The notes under the pieces: model-generated
Told to the model about the DNA's origin: nothing
What the model saw: only the letters and a program-made list of their open reading frames with translations
Database searches by the model: none
Shown: positions 8,262 through 14,041 of the stretch, piece by piece
Position numbering within the stretch: the stretch's first letter is position 1
How the letters are laid out: the number at the start of each line of letters is the position of its first letter
Assembly: GCF_019414865.1 (NCBI RefSeq)
Contig: NZ_DXLG01000031.1
Span: 1-17,714, forward strand
Direction: 5' to 3'
Source: Veillonella sp.
Lineage (GTDB): Bacteria; Bacillota; Negativicutes; Veillonellales; Veillonellaceae
Length of the DNA: 17,714 bases
Made by a program: the position numbers and the translations under genes

Positions 8262-8403
8262 TGATTTCTATATTTCTATATATTGTAGAAGCTCTAATAA
8301 TTACTTATCTTGTTTGTAATATTCTATGTTTGCTACTGTAGATGCTCTATAGATATTCTACGATAGATCTGTTTCTACTGGTTTTTTGATTGTTTGTTAG
8401 TTT
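8262..8403. other. AT-rich candidate unwinding element with a short direct repeat
   Basis: This stretch, immediately beyond the DnaA-trios on the dnaN side, is strongly AT-rich (for example TATATTTCTATATATTG at 8268-8284) and noncoding. It carries two copies of TGTAGAWGCTCTA, at 8284-8296 and 8337-8349, 53 bp apart. It lies where strand opening would start if the trios act as in Bacillus. A dnaN promoter could also be here, but no hexamer pair stood out. Confidence 0.55.
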
Positions 8404-8443
8404 TAGTAGTAGTAATAGTAGGGGCCTGTTCATATGTGTAAAA
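8404..8443. other. Putative basal unwinding module: DnaA-trios, GC clamp, DnaA box
   Basis: On the plus strand 8404-8421 reads TAG TAG TAG TAA TAG TAG, six consecutive trinucleotides matching the DnaA-trio pattern (3'-[G/A]AT-5') described for the B. subtilis origin. A GC-rich clamp (GGGGCC, 8421-8426) separates them from a DnaA-box-like TTTTACACA read on the minus strand (8435-8443). The order box, GC clamp, trios, AT-rich DNA and the location between dnaA and dnaN both match the Bacillus module. The function is inferred from that match. Confidence 0.8.
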
Positions 8444-8478
8444 GTGAATTGGCGCTACTAACTGTGCGATTTCTCTGT

Positions 8479-8590
8479 TGTGTATAACTATGTTGATAGT
8501 TTGTAACCACTTATCCACATACTCACAGCGGAGCACGGTTTTTAGGATATCCACAAAGTTACGCACAATATATCCACAGAGTTATCCACA
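8479..8590. other. DnaA-box cluster downstream of dnaA
   Basis: Perfect TTATCCACA occurs at 8511-8519 and 8582-8590. One-mismatch ATATCCACA occurs at 8547-8555 and 8570-8578. TTATACACA in the opposite orientation is at 8479-8487. The 8582 box overlaps the last codons and stop of dnaA. Together with the adjoining trios this is the best candidate for the site of initial melting. Confidence 0.85.
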
Positions 8591-10159
8591 GGTTGTTAAT
8601 TTCTGTTTAATTTCAGAAATCATGTTCTTAGTTTCTTCGTTTTGTTCAATTTCCTTCGTAATTTTATCGTACGCATGGAGAATTGTCGTATGGTCACGAG
8701 AGAAGGCTGCTGCGATTTGCGGATAACTTTCATTGATCATATCACGGCATAGATACATGGCGATTTGCCGTGGGAATGCGAACTGTGCCTTACGCTTTTT
8801 GCCGAGCAAGTCTTGCTTTTTAATATTGAAATAAGAACTTACAAAATTTTGGATGCTTTCCATAGTGACCATGTTCACCTCTTCGGTTTGAACGAGGCCA
8901 GCTAAGGCTTGTTTAGTGTATTCTAGATCGATAGATTCAAGACGTTGATCGATAGATGCAGTGCCGATTAATTTGGTGAAAGCACCTTGCAACACGCGGA
9001 CGTTTTCGCTAAATTGTAACGCCACGTAGTTGATGGAGTCGTTATCGATGCGGATAACGCGATTTTTCTTATATTCTCGTTCTAGCAAAGATCTAAAGAT
9101 GGCGATGCGTGTTTCTAAATCTGGATTTTCCATGGTAGCAATGTAGCCAGCTTGGAAACGAGAACGAAGACGGTCTTCGAATTGCTCCATATCGTTTGGC
9201 ATCGTATCAGAGGTGAGGACGATTTGCTTGTTGTTATTTAATAACTCATTGAACGTATTAAATAGCTCAGTTTTCGTACTTTCACGACTTTCAAGGAACT
9301 GAATATCGTCAATCATGAGCACGTCGATGTTGCGGAATGTGTTGCGGAACAATTTACCTTGGTTACGCTGCAATGTTTCTACGAAAATGTTCATAAAGTT
9401 TTCGCTCGTAATGGACATAACCTTCATGTGAGGATGATTTTCCTTGATAGCGTTGCCGATGGCGTGCATCAAATGCGTTTTACCTAGACCTGATGGACCA
9501 TAGATAAAGAGCGGATTATAGTCGCCGCCTGGGAACTCAGCTACATTTTGAGCCGCCCCAAATGGAATGCGGTTCGCGTTGCCTGTAACGTAGTTGTCAA
9601 AACGGTACGCTGGATTAAGGTTAGATAAGGATAAATCCACAGGTACATTATCAGACTGTAATGTAGGTGTTGTAGTTTCAACTGTTTTACTAGGCGCTAC
9701 CATTGGCTCATCTGGAATATTCACAGGAGCTGGTGCGCGGTCGATATAGACAGGCTCTTGATAGATTGGTTTATAGAACTCATCTTGTTGAGCTTTTTCC
9801 TCTACCACAGGCGGTAATGGCATCGGTGGAGCCACTACAGGTGCATCATCGATGAGACTTTCATCAACAAAGGTAGTATCTACACTCTCTTGATTGAAAT
9901 CGAATAACACCATATCCCGATGGGAACCGATAACCGTAGTAATAGCATCCTGTAAAGCCTTGCTAATCTGCGGCTGCTGATCGATTAAGTTTTTAACAAA
10001 TGTTTGCATGACCCCTATATGGATCGAATGACTGTCGAGAGACATGGGAATCAACGATGACGTGACGCGCAAGTACAACGCGTCAGGCAAATGTTGCATG
10101 TTCTTTTTCGCCTCTTGCAATATATGTTCCCATATATTATTCAAATCAAATGACTGCAT
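8582..10159 (-). CDS. dnaA: Chromosomal replication initiator DnaA
   Basis: A 525-residue AAA+ initiator, longer than the roughly 450 residues typical of Bacillus. Domain I spans about 1-85. A proline- and acid-rich linker (about 90-180, with PPMPLPP at 111-117) accounts for the extra length. Walker A is GPSGLGKT (221-228) and Walker B LMIDDIQ (281-287). The sensor II region reads ENVRVLQGAF (385-394), and the domain IV DNA-binding signature is SRDHTTILHAYDKI (488-501), where many homologues have Gly rather than Ser at the first position. AGAGG lies 7 nt before the ATG. Seven DnaA-box-like sites begin 12 bp upstream of the start codon, so autoregulation at transcription or in the leader is likely. 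A consensus DnaA box overlaps its stop codon. Confidence 0.98.
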   Translation of the reverse strand: MQSFDLNNIWEHILQEAKKNMQHLPDALYLRVTSSLIPMSLDSHSIHIGVMQTFVKNLIDQQPQISKALQDAITTVIGSHRDMVLFDFNQESVDTTFVDESLIDDAPVVAPPMPLPPVVEEKAQQDEFYKPIYQEPVYIDRAPAPVNIPDEPMVAPSKTVETTTPTLQSDNVPVDLSLSNLNPAYRFDNYVTGNANRIPFGAAQNVAEFPGGDYNPLFIYGPSGLGKTHLMHAIGNAIKENHPHMKVMSITSENFMNIFVETLQRNQGKLFRNTFRNIDVLMIDDIQFLESRESTKTELFNTFNELLNNNKQIVLTSDTMPNDMEQFEDRLRSRFQAGYIATMENPDLETRIAIFRSLLEREYKKNRVIRIDNDSINYVALQFSENVRVLQGAFTKLIGTASIDQRLESIDLEYTKQALAGLVQTEEVNMVTMESIQNFVSSYFNIKKQDLLGKKRKAQFAFPRQIAMYLCRDMINESYPQIAAAFSRDHTTILHAYDKITKEIEQNEETKNMISEIKQKLTTCG

Positions 10160-10170
10160 GACGTGCCTCT

Positions 10171-10287
10171 TGTGTATAACTATTGCGATAAATGTGTATA
10201 ACTTTAGGAATAATGTGTATAACTATTGTGAAAGCTGTGGAAAAACCTGTTATTCCTGTGAATAACCTGTGCACAACCTGTGAATAA
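10171..10287 (-). promoter_or_regulatory. Helically phased DnaA-box array upstream of dnaA
   Basis: Seven 9-mers in the same orientation, read on the minus strand: TTATACACA (10171-10179, 10193-10201, 10214-10222), TTTTCCACA (10236-10244), TTATTCACA (10257-10265), TTGTGCACA (10268-10276) and TTATTCACA (10279-10287). Start-to-start spacings are 22, 21, 22, 21, 11 and 11 bp, close to whole helical turns throughout. The array ends 12 bp before the dnaA start codon. It probably assembles an ordered DnaA filament and represses dnaA or supports initiation. Confidence 0.88.
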
Positions 10288-10543
10288 GTGAAAATAAAAT
10301 TCTCTTCTAACCAGATAATAACTGACTTTATAGATTACACAGGTCAAAAGAGAAAAAATGTGGATAACCTTAAAAGTTATCCAACAAAAACTTATAAAAA
10401 TATATACTTTTTCCTAATTTCAGTTATGATTGTACCAAAAAATCACTAGTTTGTCATTTATTCTGTGGATAACTTTTGGTTATCTGAAGGAGAAGTGTTA
10501 ATAACTCAGTTATTATCTCATCTTTTGTTCATCAATTACTTTT
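10288..10543. other. AT-rich origin segment with scattered DnaA boxes
   Basis: This noncoding stretch contains perfect TGTGGATAA (TTATCCACA on the minus strand) at 10359-10367 and 10464-10472, and a partial TTATCCAAC at 10377-10385. Between them, about 10384-10440 is very AT-rich and could be an accessory melting region or contain the dnaA promoter. I could not pick a convincing -35/-10 pair for dnaA. Confidence 0.65.
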
Positions 10544-10620
10544 GGGGCAGGAATGAAAACTACTTTTATCGCTCCATCCTGACGCAAGTCGCTCAAAAAG
10601 TAGTTTCACTTCCCCTCCTC
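10544..10620 (-). repeat. Family 2 palindromic element, copy C
   Basis: Arms TGAAAACTACTTTT (10554-10567) and AAAAGTAGTTTCA (about 10596-10608) pair with one extra A in the left arm. Outside them GGGGCAGG faces CCCCTCCTCC. On the minus strand the core (10568-10596) reads GAGCGACTT, an 8-nt middle, then ATGGAGCGAT. The same two blocks occur in copy E with unrelated inner arms. The element is noncoding and faces dnaA. Confidence 0.7.
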
Positions 10621-10643
10621 CTATAAGATAATTTTTATGATTA

Positions 10644-10721
10644 CTATACACACAACTGGAAAAGTAATAGATATACCTTTTAGCAATCTACATTAGACCT
10701 GTTTATAAAATGTTATCAACA
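10644..10721. other. Two weak DnaA-box-like sites in the origin gap
   Basis: CTATACACA (10644-10652) and TTATCAACA (10713-10721) each differ by one base from DnaA-box variants found elsewhere in this origin. They lie between palindromes C and D. Single mismatches are common by chance in AT-rich DNA, so these may not be bound. Confidence 0.35.
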
Positions 10722-10756
10722 CAACTTAAATGAAAATTGGGGAGAGGGGAAAAGAA

Positions 10757-10877
10757 GAAAACCACATCTATTCCTCCCCTCCTTCCAATTAGAGATCAAA
10801 ACATAAATTTGTCTAATATAAAAAATATTAGAATTGTGAGTTCTTGTGTTGCTGTAAATTGATGTTACGTTTACATC
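10757..10877 (+). repeat. Origin-gap direct repeat, copy 1
   Basis: About 120 bp that recurs with few differences at 11076-11194, offset by about 318 bp. It starts with a former palindrome arm (GAAAACCACATCT followed by CCTCCCCT), passes through ACATAAATTTGTCTAATATA and GTGAGTTCTTGTG, and ends with the small inverted repeat GATGTTACGTTTACATC. On the minus strand TAGACA (10810-10815) and TCTAAT (10788-10793), 16 bp apart, correspond to the rpmH promoter hexamers of copy 3, but weakened. The left palindrome arm and core present in copy 2 are missing here. Confidence 0.75.
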
Positions 10878-10909
10878 AAATTTCCCCTTTCCCTCAAGAG
10901 GTTAAAAGG

Positions 10910-10928
10910 TAAGATTTGTTAAATCTTA
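10910..10928. other. Perfect small hairpin in the origin gap
   Basis: TAAGATTT pairs perfectly with AAATCTTA around GTT. No T-run or G+C-rich stem accompanies it, so a terminator is unlikely. Its role is unknown. Confidence 0.4.
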
Positions 10929-11022
10929 GATCCGTATTCTGAAAGACTTTTAGGTTTGATATAAAAACTGATACTACTTTTTATACTGGTGGTAGGTGTT
11001 ATAGTAGTCATTAGTGTATGTT

Positions 11023-11099
11023 AGGAGCAGGAATAGATGTGGATTTTTGACTGACTTACGATGAGTATGGAAGGAGAAAACCACATCTACTCCTCCCCT
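11023..11099 (+). repeat. Family 2 palindromic element, copy D
   Basis: The left arm (11023-11047, ending TAGATGTGGATTTT) pairs with the right arm (11077-11099, starting AAAACCACATCTA) with few mismatches. The core reads GACTGACTT, a 9-nt middle and ATGGAAGGAG, a diverged version of the C and E cores. A run of T follows the right arm (about 11099-11103), so this copy could also act as a plus-strand terminator. The right arm is part of the 120-bp direct repeat copy 2. Confidence 0.7.
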
Positions 11100-11194
11100 T
11101 TTTCCAATAAGAGATCAAAATGTAAATTTGTCTTATATAAAAATATTAGAGTTGTGAGTTCTTGTTTTGCTGATATTGATGTTACGTTTACATC
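11076..11194 (+). repeat. Origin-gap direct repeat, copy 2
   Basis: A second copy of the sequence at 10757-10877, ending in the identical GATGTTACGTTTACATC (11178-11194). The minus-strand hexamers corresponding to the rpmH promoter are AAGACA (11129-11134) and TCTTAT (11107-11112), 16 bp apart. The pair would fire toward dnaA if active, but both hexamers are weaker than in copy 3. Confidence 0.75.
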
Positions 11195-11230
11195 GTGTAG
11201 TGGTGTGTAAGGTTAAATTAGGATTGCCTT

Positions 11231-11308
11231 AGGGAGGGAATATAGGGTCCTTTTGAGCGACTTTACGGTTAGTATGGAGCGATGAAGGAGCCCTATATTC
11301 CTCCCCCT
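11231..11308 (+). repeat. Family 2 palindromic element, copy E
   Basis: The left arm AGGGAGGGAATATAGGGTCC (11231-11250) pairs with the right arm ending CCCTATATTCCTCCCCCT (11291-11308). The core (11255-11283) starts GAGCGACTT and ends ATGGAGCGAT, the same two blocks as copy C but in the opposite orientation. The inner arm (ATAGGGTCC) is unrelated to those of C and D, while the outer GGGAGGAAT-like part is shared. Confidence 0.75.
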
Positions 11309-11310
11309 GG

Positions 11311-11424
11311 AAACGTAACATCAATTACAGGATGAAATGTGTGATAGAATTATTACAGAAATACAAGAACTCACAAGCAGAATGCCTTTATTATATTGAC
11401 AAATTTACGTTTTAACTCTATAAT
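11311..11424 (-). repeat. Inverted third copy of the origin-gap repeat, carrying the rpmH promoter
   Basis: Read on the minus strand, this stretch matches copies 1 and 2 (GTAAATTTGTC, GTGAGTTCTTGT, ATTGATGTTACGTTT) but contains about 25 extra bases near 11322-11350. It includes the rpmH promoter, so the repeat seems to be a duplicated promoter module rather than random sequence. Confidence 0.65.
11396..11424 (+). promoter_or_regulatory. Consensus sigma-A promoter of rpmH
   Basis: TTGACA (11396-11401) and TATAAT (11419-11424) are both perfect consensus hexamers with the ideal 17-bp spacer. The rpmH start codon lies 55 bp beyond the -10. A very strong promoter fits a ribosomal protein gene at the head of the right-arm cluster. 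Confidence 0.95.
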
Positions 11425-11479
11425 TACCCTGTTATGGTATAAGTAAAACAATACAAAATGACGAGGAGGTGTTTTACTA

Positions 11480-11614
11480 ATGAAACGTACTTACCAACCA
11501 AATACTCTTTGGAGAAAACGTACCCATGGTTTCCGTGAACGCATGAAAACTATCGGTGGCCGTCTCGTTTTAAAAAGAAGACGTGCAAAAGGCAGAAAAC
11601 GCTTATCTGCATAA
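11480..11614 (+). CDS. rpmH: 50S ribosomal protein L34
   Basis: A 44-residue, very basic protein starting MKRTYQPNTLWRKRTHGFRE and ending KGRKRLSA, the textbook L34 sequence pattern and length. AGGAGGTG precedes the ATG by about 9 nt, and a consensus promoter lies 55 bp upstream. L34 is a late-assembling component of the large ribosomal subunit. It is followed by a terminator hairpin before rnpA, which probably lets rpmH be made in far greater amount than RnpA. Confidence 0.98.
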   Translation: MKRTYQPNTLWRKRTHGFRERMKTIGGRLVLKRRRAKGRKRLSA

Positions 11615-11636
11615 TATAATAGCTGTTAGGCAGGAG

Positions 11637-11666
11637 AAAAAACTTGGCGCTGCTGCCAAGTTTTTC
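11637..11666 (+). terminator. Intrinsic terminator or attenuator between rpmH and rnpA
   Basis: AACTTGGC (11641-11648) pairs with GCCAAGTT (11655-11662) around a 6-nt loop, extended by A-T pairs on both sides and followed by a T-rich run. It lies inside the apparent rpmH-rnpA unit, so read-through is probably partial. Confidence 0.85.
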
Positions 11667-11693
11667 TATTTTTAGGACTTAAGGACAATGCAT

Positions 11694-12053
11694 ATGGATT
11701 ATTGCCTCGATAAAGCAAGACGACTGACGCACAATAATGAATATCGCCTTGTGTATAAGCACGGAAAATACGAAGTAGGCCGTATGTGTGTACTCTATCG
11801 TATGCCCGTGGCGAAGCAATCTACGCGCATTGGTTTTGTAACCGGCAAAAAGGTTGGTTGTGCTGTTGAGCGCAACCGAGCTAGACGGCTCATGAAAGAG
11901 GTGTATCGCCTCAATCAACATTCCATACGCGAAGGGTATCATATCGTAATTGTTGGACGTGGCCCTCTGAAAAACGCTACCTACGAAAAAGCGGAAAAGG
12001 AGATTTTGTATCTCTTGCGAAAAAGCAAATTATTGGTACAAAATGATAAATAG
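11694..12053 (+). CDS. rnpA: Ribonuclease P protein component
   Basis: A 119-residue basic protein that helps the RNase P RNA bind precursor tRNA. The RNR signature is present as RNRARRLMKEVYR (60-72), preceded by GFVTGKKVGCAVE and followed by YHIVIVGRG. The in-frame ATG at 11688 would add two residues (Met-His). I prefer 11694 because AAGGA (11681-11685) stands 8 nt from it, but the choice is not certain. Terminator-like hairpins flank the gene on both sides (11637-11666 and 12052-12084), the second beginning in its stop codon. Confidence 0.96.
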   Translation: MDYCLDKARRLTHNNEYRLVYKHGKYEVGRMCVLYRMPVAKQSTRIGFVTGKKVGCAVERNRARRLMKEVYRLNQHSIREGYHIVIVGRGPLKNATYEKAEKEILYLLRKSKLLVQNDK

Positions 12054-12084
12054 GACCACAAGTTAGAGGCTTTGGTCCTTTTTT
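12052..12084 (+). terminator. Intrinsic terminator overlapping the rnpA stop codon
   Basis: AGGACCA (12052-12058) pairs with TGGTCCT (12073-12079). After a bulged C, AAG/CTT extends the stem, and six T residues follow. The stem starts within the TAG stop codon and ends about 20 bp before yidD, so yidD may depend on read-through. Confidence 0.85.
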
Positions 12085-12102
12085 GTGTATATGGAGGTTT
12101 CT

Positions 12103-12324
12103 ATGAAACGCTGTATAACTACGCTTTTACGACTTTTAATTAGGTTCTATCAGCTTGCCATATCTCCCTTAAAACCTGGATGTTGCCGTTATTATCCGAC
12201 ATGTTCCACATATACTTTGCAGGCCATCGAAAAATATGGTCCTTTGAAAGGTAGCTGGATGGGTTTAAAACGCATTCTTCGCTGTCATCCTTTCCATAAG
12301 GGTGGCTACGATCCAGTACCATAA
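12103..12324 (+). CDS. yidD: Membrane protein insertion efficiency factor YidD
   Basis: A 73-residue protein with the YidD signature: YQLAISPLKPGCCRYYPTCS (16-35), then AIEKYG, LKRILRCHPFHKGGYDPVP at the C terminus, including the three conserved cysteines of CCRYYPTCS. It is thought to help YidC insert membrane proteins from the inner face of the membrane. The frame is open to a GTG at 12085, but GGAGG at 12093-12097 points to the ATG at 12103. It is located between rnpA and yidC, its standard place. Confidence 0.95.
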   Translation: MKRCITTLLRLLIRFYQLAISPLKPGCCRYYPTCSTYTLQAIEKYGPLKGSWMGLKRILRCHPFHKGGYDPVP

Positions 12325-12343
12325 TCTATTTTGGATTAGGCTG

Positions 12344-12380
12344 GATGCGTTCTGTGAAAGCAACTTTCACAAAAAACATC
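12344..12380. other. Hairpin in the yidD-yidC gap
   Basis: TGTGAAAG (12353-12360) pairs perfectly with CTTTCACA (12364-12371) around CAA. GATG (12344-12347) and CATC (12377-12380) can add an outer stem. No T-run follows on either strand, so it is not a standard terminator. The same GTGAAAG/CTTTCAC ends close the long palindrome at 14042-14099. The rest of the 168-bp gap shows no clear promoter. Confidence 0.55.
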
Positions 12381-12492
12381 TAGCACAGTTTTGGAAATAC
12401 CTGAGCATCTGTATGGATGAAATTTAGACCATACCATAACGATATATAGATGCGCAAAGGACGGTTTCGGACTGTAAGAAAAAGGAGAAACA

Positions 12493-13161
12493 ATGGAATT
12501 CTTAAGTAGTATATTCCACCCTATCGTTGAATTGATGACTACATTGGTAACCTATGCGTTCCAATTAACTCAAATGGTAGGCTATCCAAGCTACGGTGTG
12601 GCTATTATCCTTTTAACAATCGTTATTAAAGCGGTTTTGGCACCACTTACTGTAAAACAAATCAAATCCATGAAGGCTATGCAAGAGTTACAGCCTCGCA
12701 TGAAAGAATTGCAAGATAAATACAAAAACGATCCTGCAAAACTTCAAGCAGAAATGGGTGCATTGTACAAAGAAATGGGTGTTAACCCATTGGCTGGTTG
12801 TTTGCCTCTATTGGTGCAAATGCCATTCTTGATCGCTATCTTCTATGCTTTACAAGGCTATCCATACGATCAAAACTATGTACAATTCTTATGGCTTCCT
12901 AGTCTTGGCGAACCAGATCCAATGTACATTTTGCCAGTATTGAGTGCATTATCTACATGGATTATGTCCAAGCAAACTAGTAGCGGTGCAACTGGTGCTG
13001 CTGCGCAACAACAAAAGATTATGACAATCTTTATGCCTTTATTCATTGGTTACATCTCCCTTAACTTCCCATCTGGCTTAGTTATTTACTGGATCGTATC
13101 CAATGTATTCCAATTTGTGCAACAACATTTCATTTACAAAAGCTTAGAAGCTAAGAAATAG
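12493..13161 (+). CDS. yidC: Membrane protein insertase YidC/OxaA (short form)
   Basis: A 222-residue insertase that places proteins in the cytoplasmic membrane alone or with Sec. The core family features are present: TM1 with VAIILLTIVIKAVLAPLT including the conserved polar/Arg-type position (here Lys47), the cytoplasmic helical hairpin KQIKSMKAMQELQPRMKELQ, the NPLAGCLPLLVQMPFLIAIF segment, and FPSGLVIYWIVSN near the end. It lacks the large periplasmic domain of proteobacterial YidC and has no lipobox, so it resembles the short Gram-positive-type proteins. AAGGAG precedes the ATG. It is followed 8 bp later by jag, with which it is surely cotranscribed. Confidence 0.96.
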   Translation: MEFLSSIFHPIVELMTTLVTYAFQLTQMVGYPSYGVAIILLTIVIKAVLAPLTVKQIKSMKAMQELQPRMKELQDKYKNDPAKLQAEMGALYKEMGVNPLAGCLPLLVQMPFLIAIFYALQGYPYDQNYVQFLWLPSLGEPDPMYILPVLSALSTWIMSKQTSSGATGAAAQQQKIMTIFMPLFIGYISLNFPSGLVIYWIVSNVFQFVQQHFIYKSLEAKK

Positions 13162-13169
13162 GAGACACT

Positions 13170-13967
13170 ATGGAATTTATCGATGTATCTGCTAAAACCA
13201 TTGAAGATGCCATTGCCAAAGGCGTAGCTCAATTGGCTGAAGATGGCCAAGAATTGGTAGAAACTAAAGTCTTGGAACAACCTTCTAATGGCTTCTTGGG
13301 CATTGGTCGTAAACCAGCAGTTGTTCGCTTATTCTTCACATCTGTAGCTAAAACTGCTACGCAAGAAGAAGTAGCTCATGTAGAAGAACAATCTGTAGCT
13401 GTTGCTTCCAAGCCAGTAGCAACAAGTGAAACAGAAGTACAAGATACAGCAGTTGAAACTTCTGAAGATGATATCGTAGAAAAACCTTCTAAAAAGGAAC
13501 TTTCAAAAGAAGATCAACAAGAAATTGCTGAAAAAGGTAAACAATTCCTCGATGATATGTTTACACAAATGGGCCTCACTGTAGTTATCGAAAAAATGAT
13601 GACTAAAGATAAGATTACATTCCAAGTACACGGCGAAGATTTAGGTATTTTGATCGGTAAACATGGTCAAACATTGGATGCTATTCAATACTTAACAAAT
13701 CTCGTGGCACACAAGGATGTATCTGGCCACTGCCACATCGTTGTAGATGTGGAAAATTACCGTTCTCGTCGAGAAGAAACATTGGTGAATCTCGCGAAAC
13801 GCTTGGCTTCTAAGGTGAAACGCAACCGTCAAAAGGTTTCCTTAGAACCGATGAATGCTTTTGAACGTAAAATCATTCACACTGCCCTTCAAGGGGATAA
13901 AAACGTTGTTACTAACAGTGAAGGGGACGAACCGTTCCGTCACGTTGTGATTACGTACAAAAAATAA
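13170..13967 (+). CDS. jag: Jag/KhpB RNA-binding protein
   Basis: A 265-residue protein of the Jag (SpoIIIJ-associated, KhpB) family. The Jag_N domain (1-55) contains GFLGIGRKPA (41-50). A long acidic, low-complexity linker (about 60-120) follows, then a KH domain with the GxxG loop as IGKHG (162-166), and a C-terminal R3H domain with the Arg-x3-His motif (R233, H237) in FERKIIHTAL. KhpB proteins bind RNA, usually with KhpA, and affect cell division and envelope gene expression. The SD (GGAG) overlaps the yidC stop codon. A G+C-containing hairpin follows the gene. Confidence 0.95.
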   Translation: MEFIDVSAKTIEDAIAKGVAQLAEDGQELVETKVLEQPSNGFLGIGRKPAVVRLFFTSVAKTATQEEVAHVEEQSVAVASKPVATSETEVQDTAVETSEDDIVEKPSKKELSKEDQQEIAEKGKQFLDDMFTQMGLTVVIEKMMTKDKITFQVHGEDLGILIGKHGQTLDAIQYLTNLVAHKDVSGHCHIVVDVENYRSRREETLVNLAKRLASKVKRNRQKVSLEPMNAFERKIIHTALQGDKNVVTNSEGDEPFRHVVITYKK

Positions 13968-13976
13968 TATAGTGGT

Positions 13977-14030
13977 GCAGCTTTCAAGTGACTGATATTT
14001 TCGGTTGCTTGAGGGCTGCCCCCTTTATTC
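13977..14030 (+). terminator. Terminator-like hairpin after jag
   Basis: GCAGCTTTCAAG (13977-13988) pairs with CTTGAGGGCTGC (14008-14019) using two G-U pairs, which are stable only in the plus-strand transcript. CCCCTTTATTCTTT follows, a poor T-run. It could be a weak terminator or attenuator between jag and mnmE. Confidence 0.5.
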
Positions 14031-14041
14031 TTTAGGTTATG

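Noticed and set aside
8375..8726. Short reading frames on both strands in the dnaA-dnaN gap
   Set aside because: They translate DnaA boxes and trios (for example TTTITTT-like runs) and lack ribosome binding sites; the DNA is origin sequence.
10044..10265. 73-codon plus-strand reading frame at the dnaA start
   Set aside because: It runs antisense through dnaA into the phased DnaA-box array; its repetitive NVYN/CESC-type residues come from the boxes.
10544..11308. CRISPR-like or IS interpretation of the origin-gap repeats
   Set aside because: Units are unevenly spaced, occur in both orientations, have no uniform spacers, no transposase and no target-site duplication that I can see.
12493..12560. 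Lipoprotein signal on YidC
   Set aside because: The N terminus has no Cys-containing lipobox (no cysteine before residue 100), unlike Bacillus SpoIIIJ.
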